From positions 5,985,501 to 6,049,500 of the forward strand of contig NC_081810.1 of assembly GCF_030704535.1 (NCBI RefSeq): a stretch of DNA of 64,000 bases. Direction: 5' to 3'. Below are positions 10,601-21,375 of the stretch, piece by piece (within the stretch, counting starts at the first letter, position 1; each line of letters opens with the position of its first letter). The DNA comes from Vitis vinifera (Eukaryota > Streptophyta > Magnoliopsida > Vitales > Vitaceae). The notes below the pieces were generated by a model. It had not been told where the DNA came from and did no database searches. It saw only the letters and a list, made by a program, of their open reading frames with translations. Both the position numbers and the translations under genes were made by a program.

Positions 10601-13600
10601 CTTTGAAGAAGAATATTGTCCTTGCTTGTTCTTGTGAGATTGATATTTCAGTGTTGCTGTTTCCAATCAAAAAAAAATATTTCAGTGTTGCTGTTGTATG
10701 TTCGGAAAGATTAAAGACTATATGATATAAATGCAAACCCTCTAGGAAACCAAAATTTTTGTATTTGCTCTAAAAAACAAAGAGAGAATTTCTTATTTTA
10801 AATTTAAATTGGGAGTTTGTCATTTATTAGCTGCCGAGATCAAATTTTCTCTAGGTTATAAAAGAACGCTTAGACTTAGCCATTTCAACTCCCCAAATAT
10901 TCATAGTTCCATCAAATGTTTGTGTTGACAGATGAGGCCTTGATAATAACATTCATACTTCATCTTGTTGTTTTAAAATAATTCCATTTTACCTCTTATA
11001 CCTATAGCCTACGGAAAGTCTTGTGGGGTTCAGGTTACCAAAAATAGTTTTTGTTGAGCTGTAGGTAAATGATATGGCATAGGGAAAGGATCTATGTTAA
11101 TAAGCAACAATTTGGTGTCAATTTTTCTTTCTTTGTTAGGAACTTAGGTGTTCTGGTTTCCTGCCAGTTTTTGTCCTATACAACAAGCAACTACATCACC
11201 AAGCACTCAATACTATGTCAGTGTTGTTTTAACATCACTCAGGAGATAAAAAGGTGGATTCTGTTAAATACAGATTTTCCCTTCTCCTTATGGAAGGTTT
11301 TTTATTAGCAGCATTTCAGAGTTCTCTCATAGCACTCTTTCTGCACAGTTCTAAATGAATATTGTAAACTTAAAATAGAGAAGCAACCACATAAACTAGT
11401 TCTTTCTTTAGTGTTTTACTATAAAAATACCTTTCGAAGTGGCCTTGATGAAATACATCTCAAAGTGCTAGAGAAAATTTTACAAGATAATTGTAAAACC
11501 AGTCATTCCTTAATGGTTTAAAATGTTGGTATGTCATGTCACAAGGAAGGATATCAAAGTGAATGTGCATGTTATCAGATGGCTTAATTTATGCTAAGCG
11601 TTTGCTAAATAGTTGTTTGATATAATTTAAAAAGTGAAGGATTTAAAGGTGAAGAATTTCATAGAAGACTTAATTTAGAAACTGACAATCTGGATTTATG
11701 CCAAGTGTTTGCTAAATAGTTGTTCAATATAATAAAATATTAATTACTAAACTTTGTGTCATGGCTGTTTCATTTGGTTGTTGTGGAAAATGGCAATATT
11801 ATGTCATTGAAACAACTATAATTTCCATTACAACCTGCTTTCTGTTTTTTGTTTTTGTTTTATTTTATTTTGTTCTTATCATTTGTTGCTTTGTCAACTT
11901 CTGTAGAATTTATTTGGCCATCAGTAAATTGTTTGGACTTACATTTCTTTGATTCTTGAGTATCTGTTTTTTTGACGTGTCTATTGCTTTGTACTTAATG
12001 AGGAGAATGGCTAATTCTGAAACAAAGCAATAGCCACAAACAATTAATGGAGCCCACATTGGGTTCTGGCCTTCTTAAGAATGAACTCTTTTAGTGTGAT
12101 GTATATGGAGACTTCAACTTTGCATTTTTTCCTCTAATAAAACACAAGCCTTTCTATAGTTGTTAGTTGGTAGGCTTCCATCTTAATGAATTGAAGAAAC
12201 TTCATTAAATATATCTTTAGTGGCTCTTTTAAAAATAATTTAGATGACTTGCCTATTAGGTGATTATATTTGTTGTACTGTTATTTGATTTTTATTTGAT
12301 TCTGTTTTGAATAACAAGGAAAATATAAGTCAATGGTGGTGTGGTTGGTATAGTAATTGGAACCTTTCTAGGTATGGTATTGTTTATTAACTATTCTATT
12401 TTATATTTGCAATTCAATCCATTCACCAAGTACCATGAGAAAGATTTTTTTTTTTTTTAATGCCATGTACGCATATGTTTCTGATGTGTATTAGCTGATT
12501 ATAAGAAAAATTTGTGGTGAAATGTTGTTTATTTACTCATTTTTTGTAGATAGTACTAAATCAATAACTATAGCTTATTGGAGATAAAGAATTAGTACCT
12601 TTCAGCATCTAAGAAAGCTGTACAATTTTAAAACTTTGTTTACTAATAAATGTTGTATCGTTCTAAAGGAATTGAAAATCTGGTTGTTCTAGTTACCCAT
12701 TTTTCCCATGTATTAAGCACCCAAATAACAATCCAGAGCCTTGGGGGTTCTTGACATCTCTAGAACATTCCTATAATTGTTCAACCATATGCAAAACGAC
12801 TATAATATCCAGAGAATAATCTAATGTATTCTATAATATTTTCTCTTCTTTCTTTTATGATATCTTTCTCCTATGTGTAGGCTGGGATTTTCTTTCTTCT
12901 GTGTTTCTCATTTATCTTTCCCCATGTGTACTCTAGAATGTGTTGTGTCATTCTCTTACTCGAAACTTACATGTTGTCATTTGCAAATTTGTTTCGCATA
13001 CATTCTCAATATTGGGGTGATATTTAAGCTTGGATGTCTTTAAGTACCATTCTTGTGTTGTATATGTTGCTCAAAGCTTTCCTGTTGCCATTTCCAAAAT
13101 TGTTAAATGAGGATGCCTTCCTATGAATTATCAAAGGAACAAATTTGCTCTCAAGAATGGGGTTATTTGTTCAAGATGAGTCCTGTGCAGCCCCACATTG
13201 CCCTGACATTTCTTTGTAAGTGATGTGTATTTACGAATTTATATATAATCTATCTTTAGATAGAACTGATTCGCAGAGAGATTGATGCCATGAATTTTTC
13301 TTGGTGTGATCTACTGAGCTTGTGATAACAATGGTAGCTGTGATAACAATTGTAGTTATTCAAATACAACTAACATGCATATATTTGAGAATGTTGTGAC
13401 ATTAACTTCTACCATTCTTTCTCAGCTAATAACACAGATTTTCCGGACAAAATTCATGATTATCTGTCCAAATATCATCTTCTCCACATCTCATATCTCT
13501 GTTATTGTTGTGTGGCTAACCTTGCAGTGATGATTCACCCTTGCTTTAGGTAGAAAAGGCTAAGAAAAAAATACATTAAACCTTAGCAGCTCCATACACA

Positions 13601-13960
13601 AAAGACAAACCCTTATTGTTTGAACCTCTGGTCTAAATTGTGCTGGGACTTTGCTCAACGTGTAACCATAGAGAGCACTCTTCATTCCTTACATATGAGT
13701 GCGCCCAAGAATCAACTGAGATCCAGTAATAAGCACAACTACTTCATCGACTAACCTCTTCTCACATGCAAATAAATTTAAACATCTACTCTTTCTTAGT
13801 ATTTGACTACAACATAACATTCTAAAAGCTTGCCATGCAAGGATCCCTCACAACTACTCTACAACTAAAGTGTAAAAAGGGAAAAGTAAGATGGGTTGCA
13901 TTGCTTCTAACCTCAGCAAAACCCTTCTATGAGTCGCGGAGATCCGCAAAAGCTCTTTGA

Positions 13961-16900
13961 TTATTCTGCGTTTGCTTTTCTTGGGGTCACCTCTATTGGC
14001 AGGCCGCGCTGGGGCACCGGAAATGGGACGTATTGTATGCCATCTTCACCTCCCACCACCTTCCACCTGAGCACAAATTATCATTCATTAAATATTTTGA
14101 GAACACGTGAATATTGTAATGAGGACAAGTCAGGAATAGTGTGGCCTAAAATGTGCAGAGCAAAGAGTGGTTTGGAGCAAAAGCATCTTATCATGTCATC
14201 CAACCTCTCCCTTTCCCATTGTTCATACAGGTTAATTTTACCTTGAGTCATTTTCGCTCGTCTTCTCTTGGGATTTGGCTACATACATTTGATTCTCGTT
14301 TTTGTTGATTTGAAATTTCATGGAATGTTTTTTTTTTTTTATTTAAATGAAATAAATGGTAAGTGAAAATAATAGATAAAAATAATTTAAAAAAAAAACA
14401 AAATATTAGATGAAATTTCAAAATTGAGTGTAATTAACCAAAACGTAACCTTAATTTTATCCCAAAAGCGCTTTTTTGACAGATTGTCTAATGACTCTCC
14501 TTCACTCCTTTGTGCACGGATGAATCGTGGAAAAGTTGGAAGAATAATGTTGGAATAATGGGGTTGCATGAAGGCCACGTATAGGGATGTCAGTAGGTTG
14601 ACAATTCTATTCTGCTATGGTAGAATGGTACCCACTTATCCAGCCCAATTAAAAAACCCTAGACCGAGACAGGGCGGAGACGTGGACCACTTCCACAGCC
14701 TAGGGAACAACATGGGACCCCTGGCCGGACTGAAAGCTGCACCTTGGCCCAGGTGTGCGGGTGAACCATACCCATTGCTTCTCCCTCACTAAATATCTAT
14801 TGGGATGACCTTTTGCTTTTACCTTTAAACAAAAGCGAAAAGCTTCCTCCTTGAGACACATATTTCTTTAATTTTAATAAAAGTTTATATTAAACTAAAA
14901 ATATGATAGTGGTGAGAGGAAACGAAAGGTAGAAAGGACCTGTAGGAGGTGGTGAGGTGGTGGAGGAGGACGAACATCTCAAGCTTGGCTAGCTCACTGC
15001 CTGGACAGGCATGCACGCCATTCCCAAATGGCAAGAACGTGTTGGGTTTTGGTGGCACCTGTACCATCACACAAAAAAATAAAATATAAAAAAAATCACG
15101 CATACTTATAACATCATCTAAGATTAAAACCCTTTTTTTCTTTTAAGCTATATATCCCCACAAACAAAAGACTCTGCAACCCTACAAAAGCGGCTCACGT
15201 GATCTGATACTTGAAAGATTTCAAGTTCAGATCCATTGACACATACAAAAGGTTTATATATGAAATTTGAAAGTGACTCTACAGTAGATAATATTCTAGT
15301 CATTGATAACCTTATGTTTTTTGAGCTGCCAAAAGGCAAGATAGAATCACAATGTTCTTCGAATCTTGCTCAGAAAAATGGCATTACGATTTTTCTTTCT
15401 TCTTCCTTTTTTTTCCCCCTCAGTTTAATTTATGGGTTAGTGTGGTAGAAGGGTCATTCACCTCGAATCTCGAAGGGTCAAACTTTTCGGGTTGAGGGAA
15501 GAAATCAGCACAGTAATGGATGCTTCTGAATAGTGGAAGAACCTTCCAGCCTTTGGGGATGTAGTACCCTTCAAATTCTACGTCTTCGACTGCTTCTCTG
15601 AATGTGAAGGAGAGAATGCTTGCCGTTCTTAAAGTCTCCTGAATCACCTGTCCCAATTCATTTTCATCACTTTAATTCACTCTGCAGCTTTATAAATCAT
15701 ATAAATGTATAAAAATATACATATTTTTTTCAATGATAACACATGTACCCGGCCGGTCAGCGGCATGCGCCGAGTATCATCCCACGTAAGGCCTCGATTT
15801 GCTTCTGATATGCTGGCTTTAATGCCTTCTTGTTCCCTCTGCAATATAGTCTGATTGATTCCCAACGAATACATAAAATACTGAACAGAAGTTTTCATCA
15901 TCTTCTTTCTTTTTTTTTCCAAATATATCCTACCGACTCTATCTTTTTCTCACATATTACTTAAATTTTAAAACAATGATTGGGAATAGGTAGTTGAAAA
16001 TAAAAAATGAGCAAAAATCCTCAACCAAGAAACCTCAAAAATATCACAGCAAACAGAAGCTGGAAAACATTTTCTCGGATTACAGACAAAATATACCCAT
16101 GATGTTTCCAAGTCCATGAATAAATTAGTGAAAATGGAGGAATGAATCAACAGGAAGGGGGGGAAATTACGGTAACGGCTTCGAGGAGATCTCTATTATC
16201 ATGTAGGTACTTGAGAAGCCATGTGAGAACACTTGCAGTGGTATCATGAGCAGCAAAGATGACTCCGATGATGTTATCAGCAATTTGAGAATCGCTCAGG
16301 TGATTCAGATGCTGGTCCTTAGCTCCCAGAAGAATTCCCAGCAATCCACCTCCTTGTTTACTACTTCCCCTTCTCTTTGCTATCAATCTCCTGAAAGTCT
16401 CGTTGAGAAGCTGCCTCGCCTGCGTAAAGCAACGTAAAAACGCGTCATTATACATCAAAAGATGGAAAGCAAAAAAGGAAACCGACTTTATCAAAACTAA
16501 ATTGGTCTGTTTCTCACTCAACAATAATATTTATTGATTTTGCACACGCTTTGAGACAAAAGGCTTGAGAAATATTTGTTTAAACTTCAAAGCAATGTGG
16601 GACTGATTAAGGACCTAGCCAAACTCACAGAAAAAGATGTTGCTCGAGTGTTTGACAATTCTAGAAACTGGGGGCCTTCTTACCTTCATGGCTCTGCGGA
16701 AGGGAGTTCCTGGAAGATTTATAGGCATGGAATTATAGCCCTTCTCAAGACTCCGATACAGATGTTTGATTCCCTCCATCTCTAAGTCGAGTTTGTGCCC
16801 GAATGCCGAAAGGATGGCCACATCAAAAGTATACTGAGAGACGGATAGGGCTTGTTAAAATTCTTCTGGTCCAGAGATAAATATATGCGAGAAAAAGACA

Positions 16901-17721
16901 ATATAATTCATAAATTATTATTATTATTATTGTACTTTTTTCATCTCTTGCAGAGTGTTAACGACACCGTTGTTCCAGGTAGGAAGAAATTTGAGAACAA
17001 TCTGCTCTATCGCTGAGACCGATCCTCTAATTGCAGAGGGGAGAAAAGAGGCCTGGACCAATTTCTTGAGCCTTGAATGATAGGGCCCTTCATGAAAGAA
17101 GATAGCCTCTGGCCCTATCATTCTCTCTTTGCTTGATGGATAGGTTGGCTTAAAGAGATGAGCTCGAGTCACTAGCACAACCTTAATAGCTTCCGGGCTT
17201 GAAACCATCACACAAGGACATCCCAGTATGCTGGTCTTGAAAACATCTCCATGTCTGCAATCCAATAGACATTCAAAAATCTGATAGAAGTACTTTTCAA
17301 CAAAAGAAGAAGAAGAAAAAAAAAAAGAGCTGAAGCTTGCTATTTACACATGAGTTTGCATCTATTTATCCTTAAGAAATAATAATAATAACATAAAAAA
17401 ACAGGAAAAAAAAAAAAAAAGATCAGTGAAGAGATAAGAAACTCCAAGCGTTTCTGTTGCTTTGCTTGTGTACCGTTTTTGCCTGTTGGAGAAAAAGGAA
17501 TTTGGGTTCTCAGTATAGAGCTTGAGCGTCTCCCCGATATAAGGCCAGCCCATTGAACCAGGTGGCAGTGGCAGACGTTTGTGTTGGTGATGGCGCCATT
17601 GGAGAAACCGAAAGGGCAACAGAGAAAAGAATACAACAGCTGTTCCCAGAAGAAGAAGGAGAAGAAGAAGAAGAAAGAAAAGAAAAGAAGCCGACAAAGG
17701 AGAGAAGAAGAAGTAGTGCAT
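13961..17721 (-). CDS. CYP707A: Abscisic acid 8'-hydroxylase, cytochrome P450 CYP707A
   Basis: ER-membrane P450 that hydroxylates abscisic acid at C8', the main step of ABA breakdown. Eight exons on the minus strand: 17474-17721, 16936-17254, 16684-16833, 16171-16419, 15749-15838, 15462-15647, 14940-15058 and 13961-14066. All junctions are GT-AG with consistent phases, giving 488 residues, normal for the family. In order: an N-terminal anchor with a run of nine leucines, the proline hinge [16 protein letters not shown]-helix AAHDTT, K-helix ExxR in QETLR, the FDPSRFE region and the haem-binding loop [31 protein letters not shown] is typical of CYP707A. The last exon, encoding the GIQY...PVPQ tail, lies beyond an 873-bp intron and is easily missed. 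The sequence looks closest to the CYP707A4 type, but paralogue number is a guess. The gene appears intact. Confidence 0.93.
14590..14790. other. GC-rich island inside CYP707A intron 7
   Basis: Within an otherwise AT-rich intron there is a block of about 150-200 bp with marked GC content (for example around GAGACAGGGCGGAGACGTGG). I see no P450 coding similarity on either strand and no splice signals forming an exon. It may be a transposon fragment or regulatory insert. Confidence 0.4.
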
Positions 17722-18776
17722 GGTTGCAGACAGAATAAGAGAGAGTTGGCAGAGACTTGTTAGAAAGAGTAGGGACTTGTGATGACTGGTGAAGGCGAAA
17801 TGGTGGAGTGTGTTTGTGTTTATATATATATAGAGAGAGAGATGGGGGAGAAGGTGTGGGTTGGGATTTCGAGCTTGAGACAGACGTCATGAGCTTGCTT
17901 CAGTGTGAGTGGTTTAACCCTAACCCCGTAATCCCCCACGGCCACCTCACTCTTCCACCATTACTCTTTAATCTTCCCTTGTATACACATTGGACACGCT
18001 CCTTTCGTCTGTGTTGTATGCGAACCAGGTGTTCACTCCTCACTCCCCTAACGTGGTGCGTGCTCTCTACTACATGCATGACTATTTTATGTGTTTCTTA
18101 CCATTTCTACCATGTAACACAGTGTGGGTATGACCACCACGCTCTACTCTACAGCGTGTGGGTTAATTTGGAAACTGGAATTATATGTGAAAGAGAAAGA
18201 CAGACCCTGCCCCGTGATTCCCTCAAACTCCTCGTCAACCCAACACGTTTTGGCCCGACCCGCACCAGCCCACAACTTCACCATACCCTATCCATCAACA
18301 CGTGACCAGTGGCTACAGTATATATGCGCGCTACTGCTCGCCAACGGGAATTGCACCTCACAGGTGTAAGCATTGGGGGCGACTACCTGCCAACGTGACT
18401 CTCCCTTTTCAGCACCATGTGTGGCCCACGCCCCCCGCCTTGTTTTCCGAGGTCTGTTTTTATCATTTTTAGTTTTATTTTTATTTTTATTTTCTATTTT
18501 TGGCATCCGTCTGTCACTCTCTCACTCTCTCACTCTCTCACTCTGCTCCTCAAGTCCTAAGCATCCCATCCAATCTCCCCGGCCCTTTGTTTCAGGAAAT
18601 AGACCCTATGCATGTGATCTAATAAAGCATTTACCTTGCAATTTTTGTGACTCGTGGCCATACCCTAAGTTACTGGGCTTGGAATAGTGGAGAATCTAGC
18701 CATGAAACACACGAGTGGTAGTGACTGTCACGTGGGTGTGGCGCCCTCCTTAAACCAAGTGCCCCCTCCACCTATG
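17722..18776 (-). promoter_or_regulatory. Proximal promoter region of CYP707A
   Basis: About 1.06 kb between the start codon and the retrotransposon insertion. It contains CACGTG cores near 18300 (ACACGTGACC) and 18730 (TCACGTGGG), the type of G-box/ABRE bound by ABA-responsive bZIP factors, and a short (CTCACT)n run near 18520-18543. It holds no credible coding region. Confidence 0.5.
17819..17830 (-). promoter_or_regulatory. TATA box of CYP707A
   Basis: Read on the minus strand the sequence is TATATATATAAA, 98 bp upstream of the start codon at 17721 and preceded by a CT run. Position and sequence fit a core promoter with a 5' UTR of about 65-70 bases. The start site itself is inferred. Confidence 0.6.
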
Positions 18777-18781
18777 AACCC
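18777..18781. repeat. Left target-site duplication AACCC
   Basis: AACCC immediately before the TG of the left LTR, matched by AACCC after the CA of the right LTR at 29358. The 5-bp length is standard for Ty3/gypsy integrases and fixes the element ends. Confidence 0.93.
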
Positions 18782-18805
18782 TGTAGGGACCTCTCCCCCT
18801 GGGAA

Positions 18806-18843
18806 ACACGTGGCACGCAGCTCATGGTGACGCGTGGCACGTG
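18806..18843 (+). promoter_or_regulatory. ABRE/G-box and CE3-like cluster at the LTR start
   Basis: ACACGTGGC (18806-18814), GACGCGTGG (18829-18837) and CACGTG (18838-18843) fall within 40 bp. ACACGTGGC matches the ABA-responsive element consensus, and the ACGCGTG core resembles coupling element 3. The cluster recurs in the right LTR. Function is inferred from motif identity only. Confidence 0.45.
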
Positions 18844-18978
18844 TTATCAACCGAACCATCATCATCCAGATTCCCCTAAGGATATGCATGGTGCAGTTAT
18901 CCTATCCGGACCGTCTCAAGGAAAGGCAAACGACGTTTCAGCTTCTCCTATCCAAGGAAGAGCAAACGACGCTGGCAG

Positions 18979-19156
18979 AGCGTAGACATCCGGATAGTCC
19001 CCACAACACATCCGGATAATCAGCATGAACCATCCGGATATAAATCGTCTGGATGGTCAATTAAAGTAGCGTAGACATCCGGATAGTCCCCACAACACAT
19101 CCGGATAATCAGCATGAGCCATCCGGATATAAATCGTCTGGGTGGTCAATTAAAGT
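18979..19156. repeat. 89-bp tandem duplication unique to the left LTR
   Basis: Units at 18979-19067 and 19068-19156 differ at two positions (both G/A). The right LTR has one unit, which agrees with the second copy at both of those positions. Each unit carries three ATCCGGAT palindromes. Because LTRs are identical at insertion, the expansion (or its loss on the right) happened afterwards. Confidence 0.9.
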
Positions 19157-19677
19157 AAAGTGAGTCTTACACGCAATCACAACAAGCAGCCATGGCCCAC
19201 ATCTTGTCACCTGCAGAGTGAAAAGACAAGATGAAGTGATAGCAAGTCACTTCCCACGATCATTCTACATGATCACCTTCCCACAATCTCTGACAGCCGC
19301 ATCACCTACCATGGTTTCTGACAGTCGTTCGTAGGGTGATAATGCTCCTACTAACACCTATTGTCATCATCACAACATAAAATATCTCCTCACCATTAAT
19401 GAGAGGAACAGTACCCCTGAAGCTGTATATATATGCCTTCGCACGAAGAAGAAAGGGATCCCCCTGGTAATCTCTTGATACCTAGTAAAAGGCCAACTAA
19501 TTTATACATCTCTCTCTCACCATGGCTAACAAAACCATCGGAGGGTGCGTCCGGACACCCTGTCCGGATGCCTTTTGCAGGTGCAACCGCTGAATCAAGA
19601 ACCCCTTGTGTGTTGAGAATCACGTGTCCATCCATATAGTAGCAACGTGGACCACCGGATACGCGAGACGACAACAT

Positions 19678-19695
19678 TGGCGCCGTCTGTGGGAA
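19678..19695 (+). promoter_or_regulatory. Retrotransposon primer-binding site
   Basis: TGGCGCCGTCTGTGGGAA begins two bases after the left LTR. The TGG start pairs with a tRNA CCA end, and the first nine bases match the complement of the 3' end of plant tRNA-Asp; the rest matches less well, so the primer tRNA is uncertain. Confidence 0.7.
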
Positions 19696-19731
19696 ACTTT
19701 TCTTTTTATTTTGATTCAGTCACTAGCAAAG

Positions 19732-21375
19732 ATGGCCACACCTTCCCAAAGTCAATCATCTGGTGGAGGGGAGGAAGATAATCTCGAATGGCGTCAGGCC
19801 ATCGAAAAAAGACAGTTGGCGAGCGAAAAACAGCTAAGAGCTCTCCTCCAGGAGACGGTGAGGTTAAGGGAAGAAAACTCTGTGTTACGCATTCAAGCCT
19901 CAACGTCAGGTCCTCCTCGTCGTCAGCGTTCAAGAGGCCAGGTGGCAAACTCAAGGCCAGAGCCAGAATCAATATATCCTGGGTCAACAGGAGCTGTCCC
20001 AGGAGCATGCAACGCAAGGCCCCATGAGCCACGTACACCTATGCCTCGAGCTCCCCGTGAGGAAAGCTCAGATTCCACTCATTTTTCAGCAAAAAGACAA
20101 CGTGATAGAAAATCACAGTTGTCAAGTTCTATGCGCGCAAGACTAGGCCCACAAGAACCTAGGAGATCAAGGCCACCAGTAGCCACAACCCGGGCACCAC
20201 GCCCCGACCCTATGATCGCTCCCATGATGCAGAACGTACCTCCGCATCGTGACCCCATGGTCACCCCAGCGATGCGGAACGTTCACTCACACCTAGCGGA
20301 ACGACCAGCTGGGAGAAACCTCCCAAACGAGCCACCCATTGGCTCCATCAGCAAAAGGCTGGATGACATGCTCTCCACGCCCTTTTGCTCTCATATCACC
20401 CATTACGAGCCCCCAAGGGGATTCCTCGTACCAAAGTTTTCCACATACGATGGGACCAACGATCCCTTCGATCACATCATGCACTATCGACAGCTTATGA
20501 CGCTCGATATTGGCAACGATGCATTGCTATGCAAAGTATTCCCCGCCAGCCTTCAAGGGCAGGCCCTCTCATGGTTTCATCGCCTACCTCCTAACTCTGT
20601 TGACAATTTCAGGGACCTCTCTGAAGCTTTTGTGGGACAGTACTTGTGCTCTGCTCGACACAAGCAGAATATCAGCACCCTACAGAACATAAAAATGAGA
20701 GACAACGAATCCTTGAGGGAATTTGTGAAACGATTTGGCCAAGTCGTACTTCAAATAGAGGCTTGCAGCATGGATGCGGTCCTATAGATCTTCAAGAGAA
20801 GCATCTGTCCAGGCACTCCATTTTTCGAATCACTGGCCAAAAAGCCTCCTACAACGATGGACGATTTGTTCAGACGTGCTAACAAATATTCAATGCTCGA
20901 AGATGACGTACGTGCAGCCACTCAGCAAGTTTTGGTTGCCGGACGGGCTTCTAGAGATGACGCGGACAGACATGCCAAACCTCCGGACCGGCCAAAACCA
21001 GTTGACCGGAGGAAGGACGGGCCGAGTCGTCCGGATAGGCCGCCCATCACACCCCTATCCGTGTCATACGAAAAACTTCTTCCAATGATCCAAGGGTTGT
21101 CCGACTTTAGGTGGCCTAGACCCCTCGAAACGGACCCATCCATGAGAGACCGCAGCAAGAAATGCGCCTTCCACAAAGACCATGGTCATACGACAGAGAC
21201 ATGTCGGTCCCTCCAGTATCTAGTCGAAAGGCTCATCAAAGCAGGACATTTAAAACAGTACCTCTGCTCAGATACTGGAGGAAGGGACGCATCTCAACAT
21301 CATAACTCTGGGGCCCCGAGGGCCCCAGTCGCCCCCAAGGCTGTCATAAACTATATCAACGGGGGGCCCATCTGA
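19732..21375 (+). pseudogene. gag: gag of the Tat-type element, with premature stop
   Basis: Structural capsid protein, starting at the ATG at 19732 (MATPSQSQ). An early coiled-coil segment precedes a basic, proline-rich linker. The capsid domain (retrotransposon gag family) runs roughly from FSTYDGTNDPFDHI through ALSWFHRLPP to LREFVKRFGQ. An in-frame TAG at 20785-20787 interrupts it after 352 codons. The same frame then continues to 21375 and includes the Tat-type Cys/His motif in KKCAFHKDHGHTTETC. At 21361-21366 a run of six G shifts the frame, so the protein ends at TGA while the pol frame carries on one base over. The gene is therefore broken twice. Confidence 0.85.

Larger units (their letters stand above)
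8684..13960. other. Long gene-free region
   Basis: The first 200 bp are probably the 3' UTR and polyadenylation zone of the ICMT-like gene. Beyond that I see no coding exon. Open frames here (for example at 8927 and 11761) are short, low-complexity and lack any family motif. The stretch holds a hairpin at 9815-9913, a degenerate repeat field at 10260-10600, several A/T homopolymers, and the 3' flank of the CYP707A gene at its right end. Confidence 0.6.
18782..19676 (+). repeat. Left (5') LTR, 895 bp
   Basis: Begins TGTAGGGACC and ends GACGACAACA. It is aligned end to end with 28552-29357 apart from an extra 89-bp unit. A TATATATAT block at 19426-19434 is a candidate LTR core promoter. It holds many TCCGGA motifs and G-box/ABRE-like motifs at its start. 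Confidence 0.95.

Noticed and set aside
12320..12365. tRNA-like GGTGTGGTTGGTATAGTAATTGG stretch (quoted as GGTGTGGTTGG plus TATAGTAATTGG)
   Set aside because: Resembles an A box, but no B box or cloverleaf could be built downstream.
17510..17890. 126-codon frame overlapping CYP707A exon 1
   Set aside because: Out of frame with the P450 and composed of Ser/Pro/Leu runs; a shadow of the real exon.
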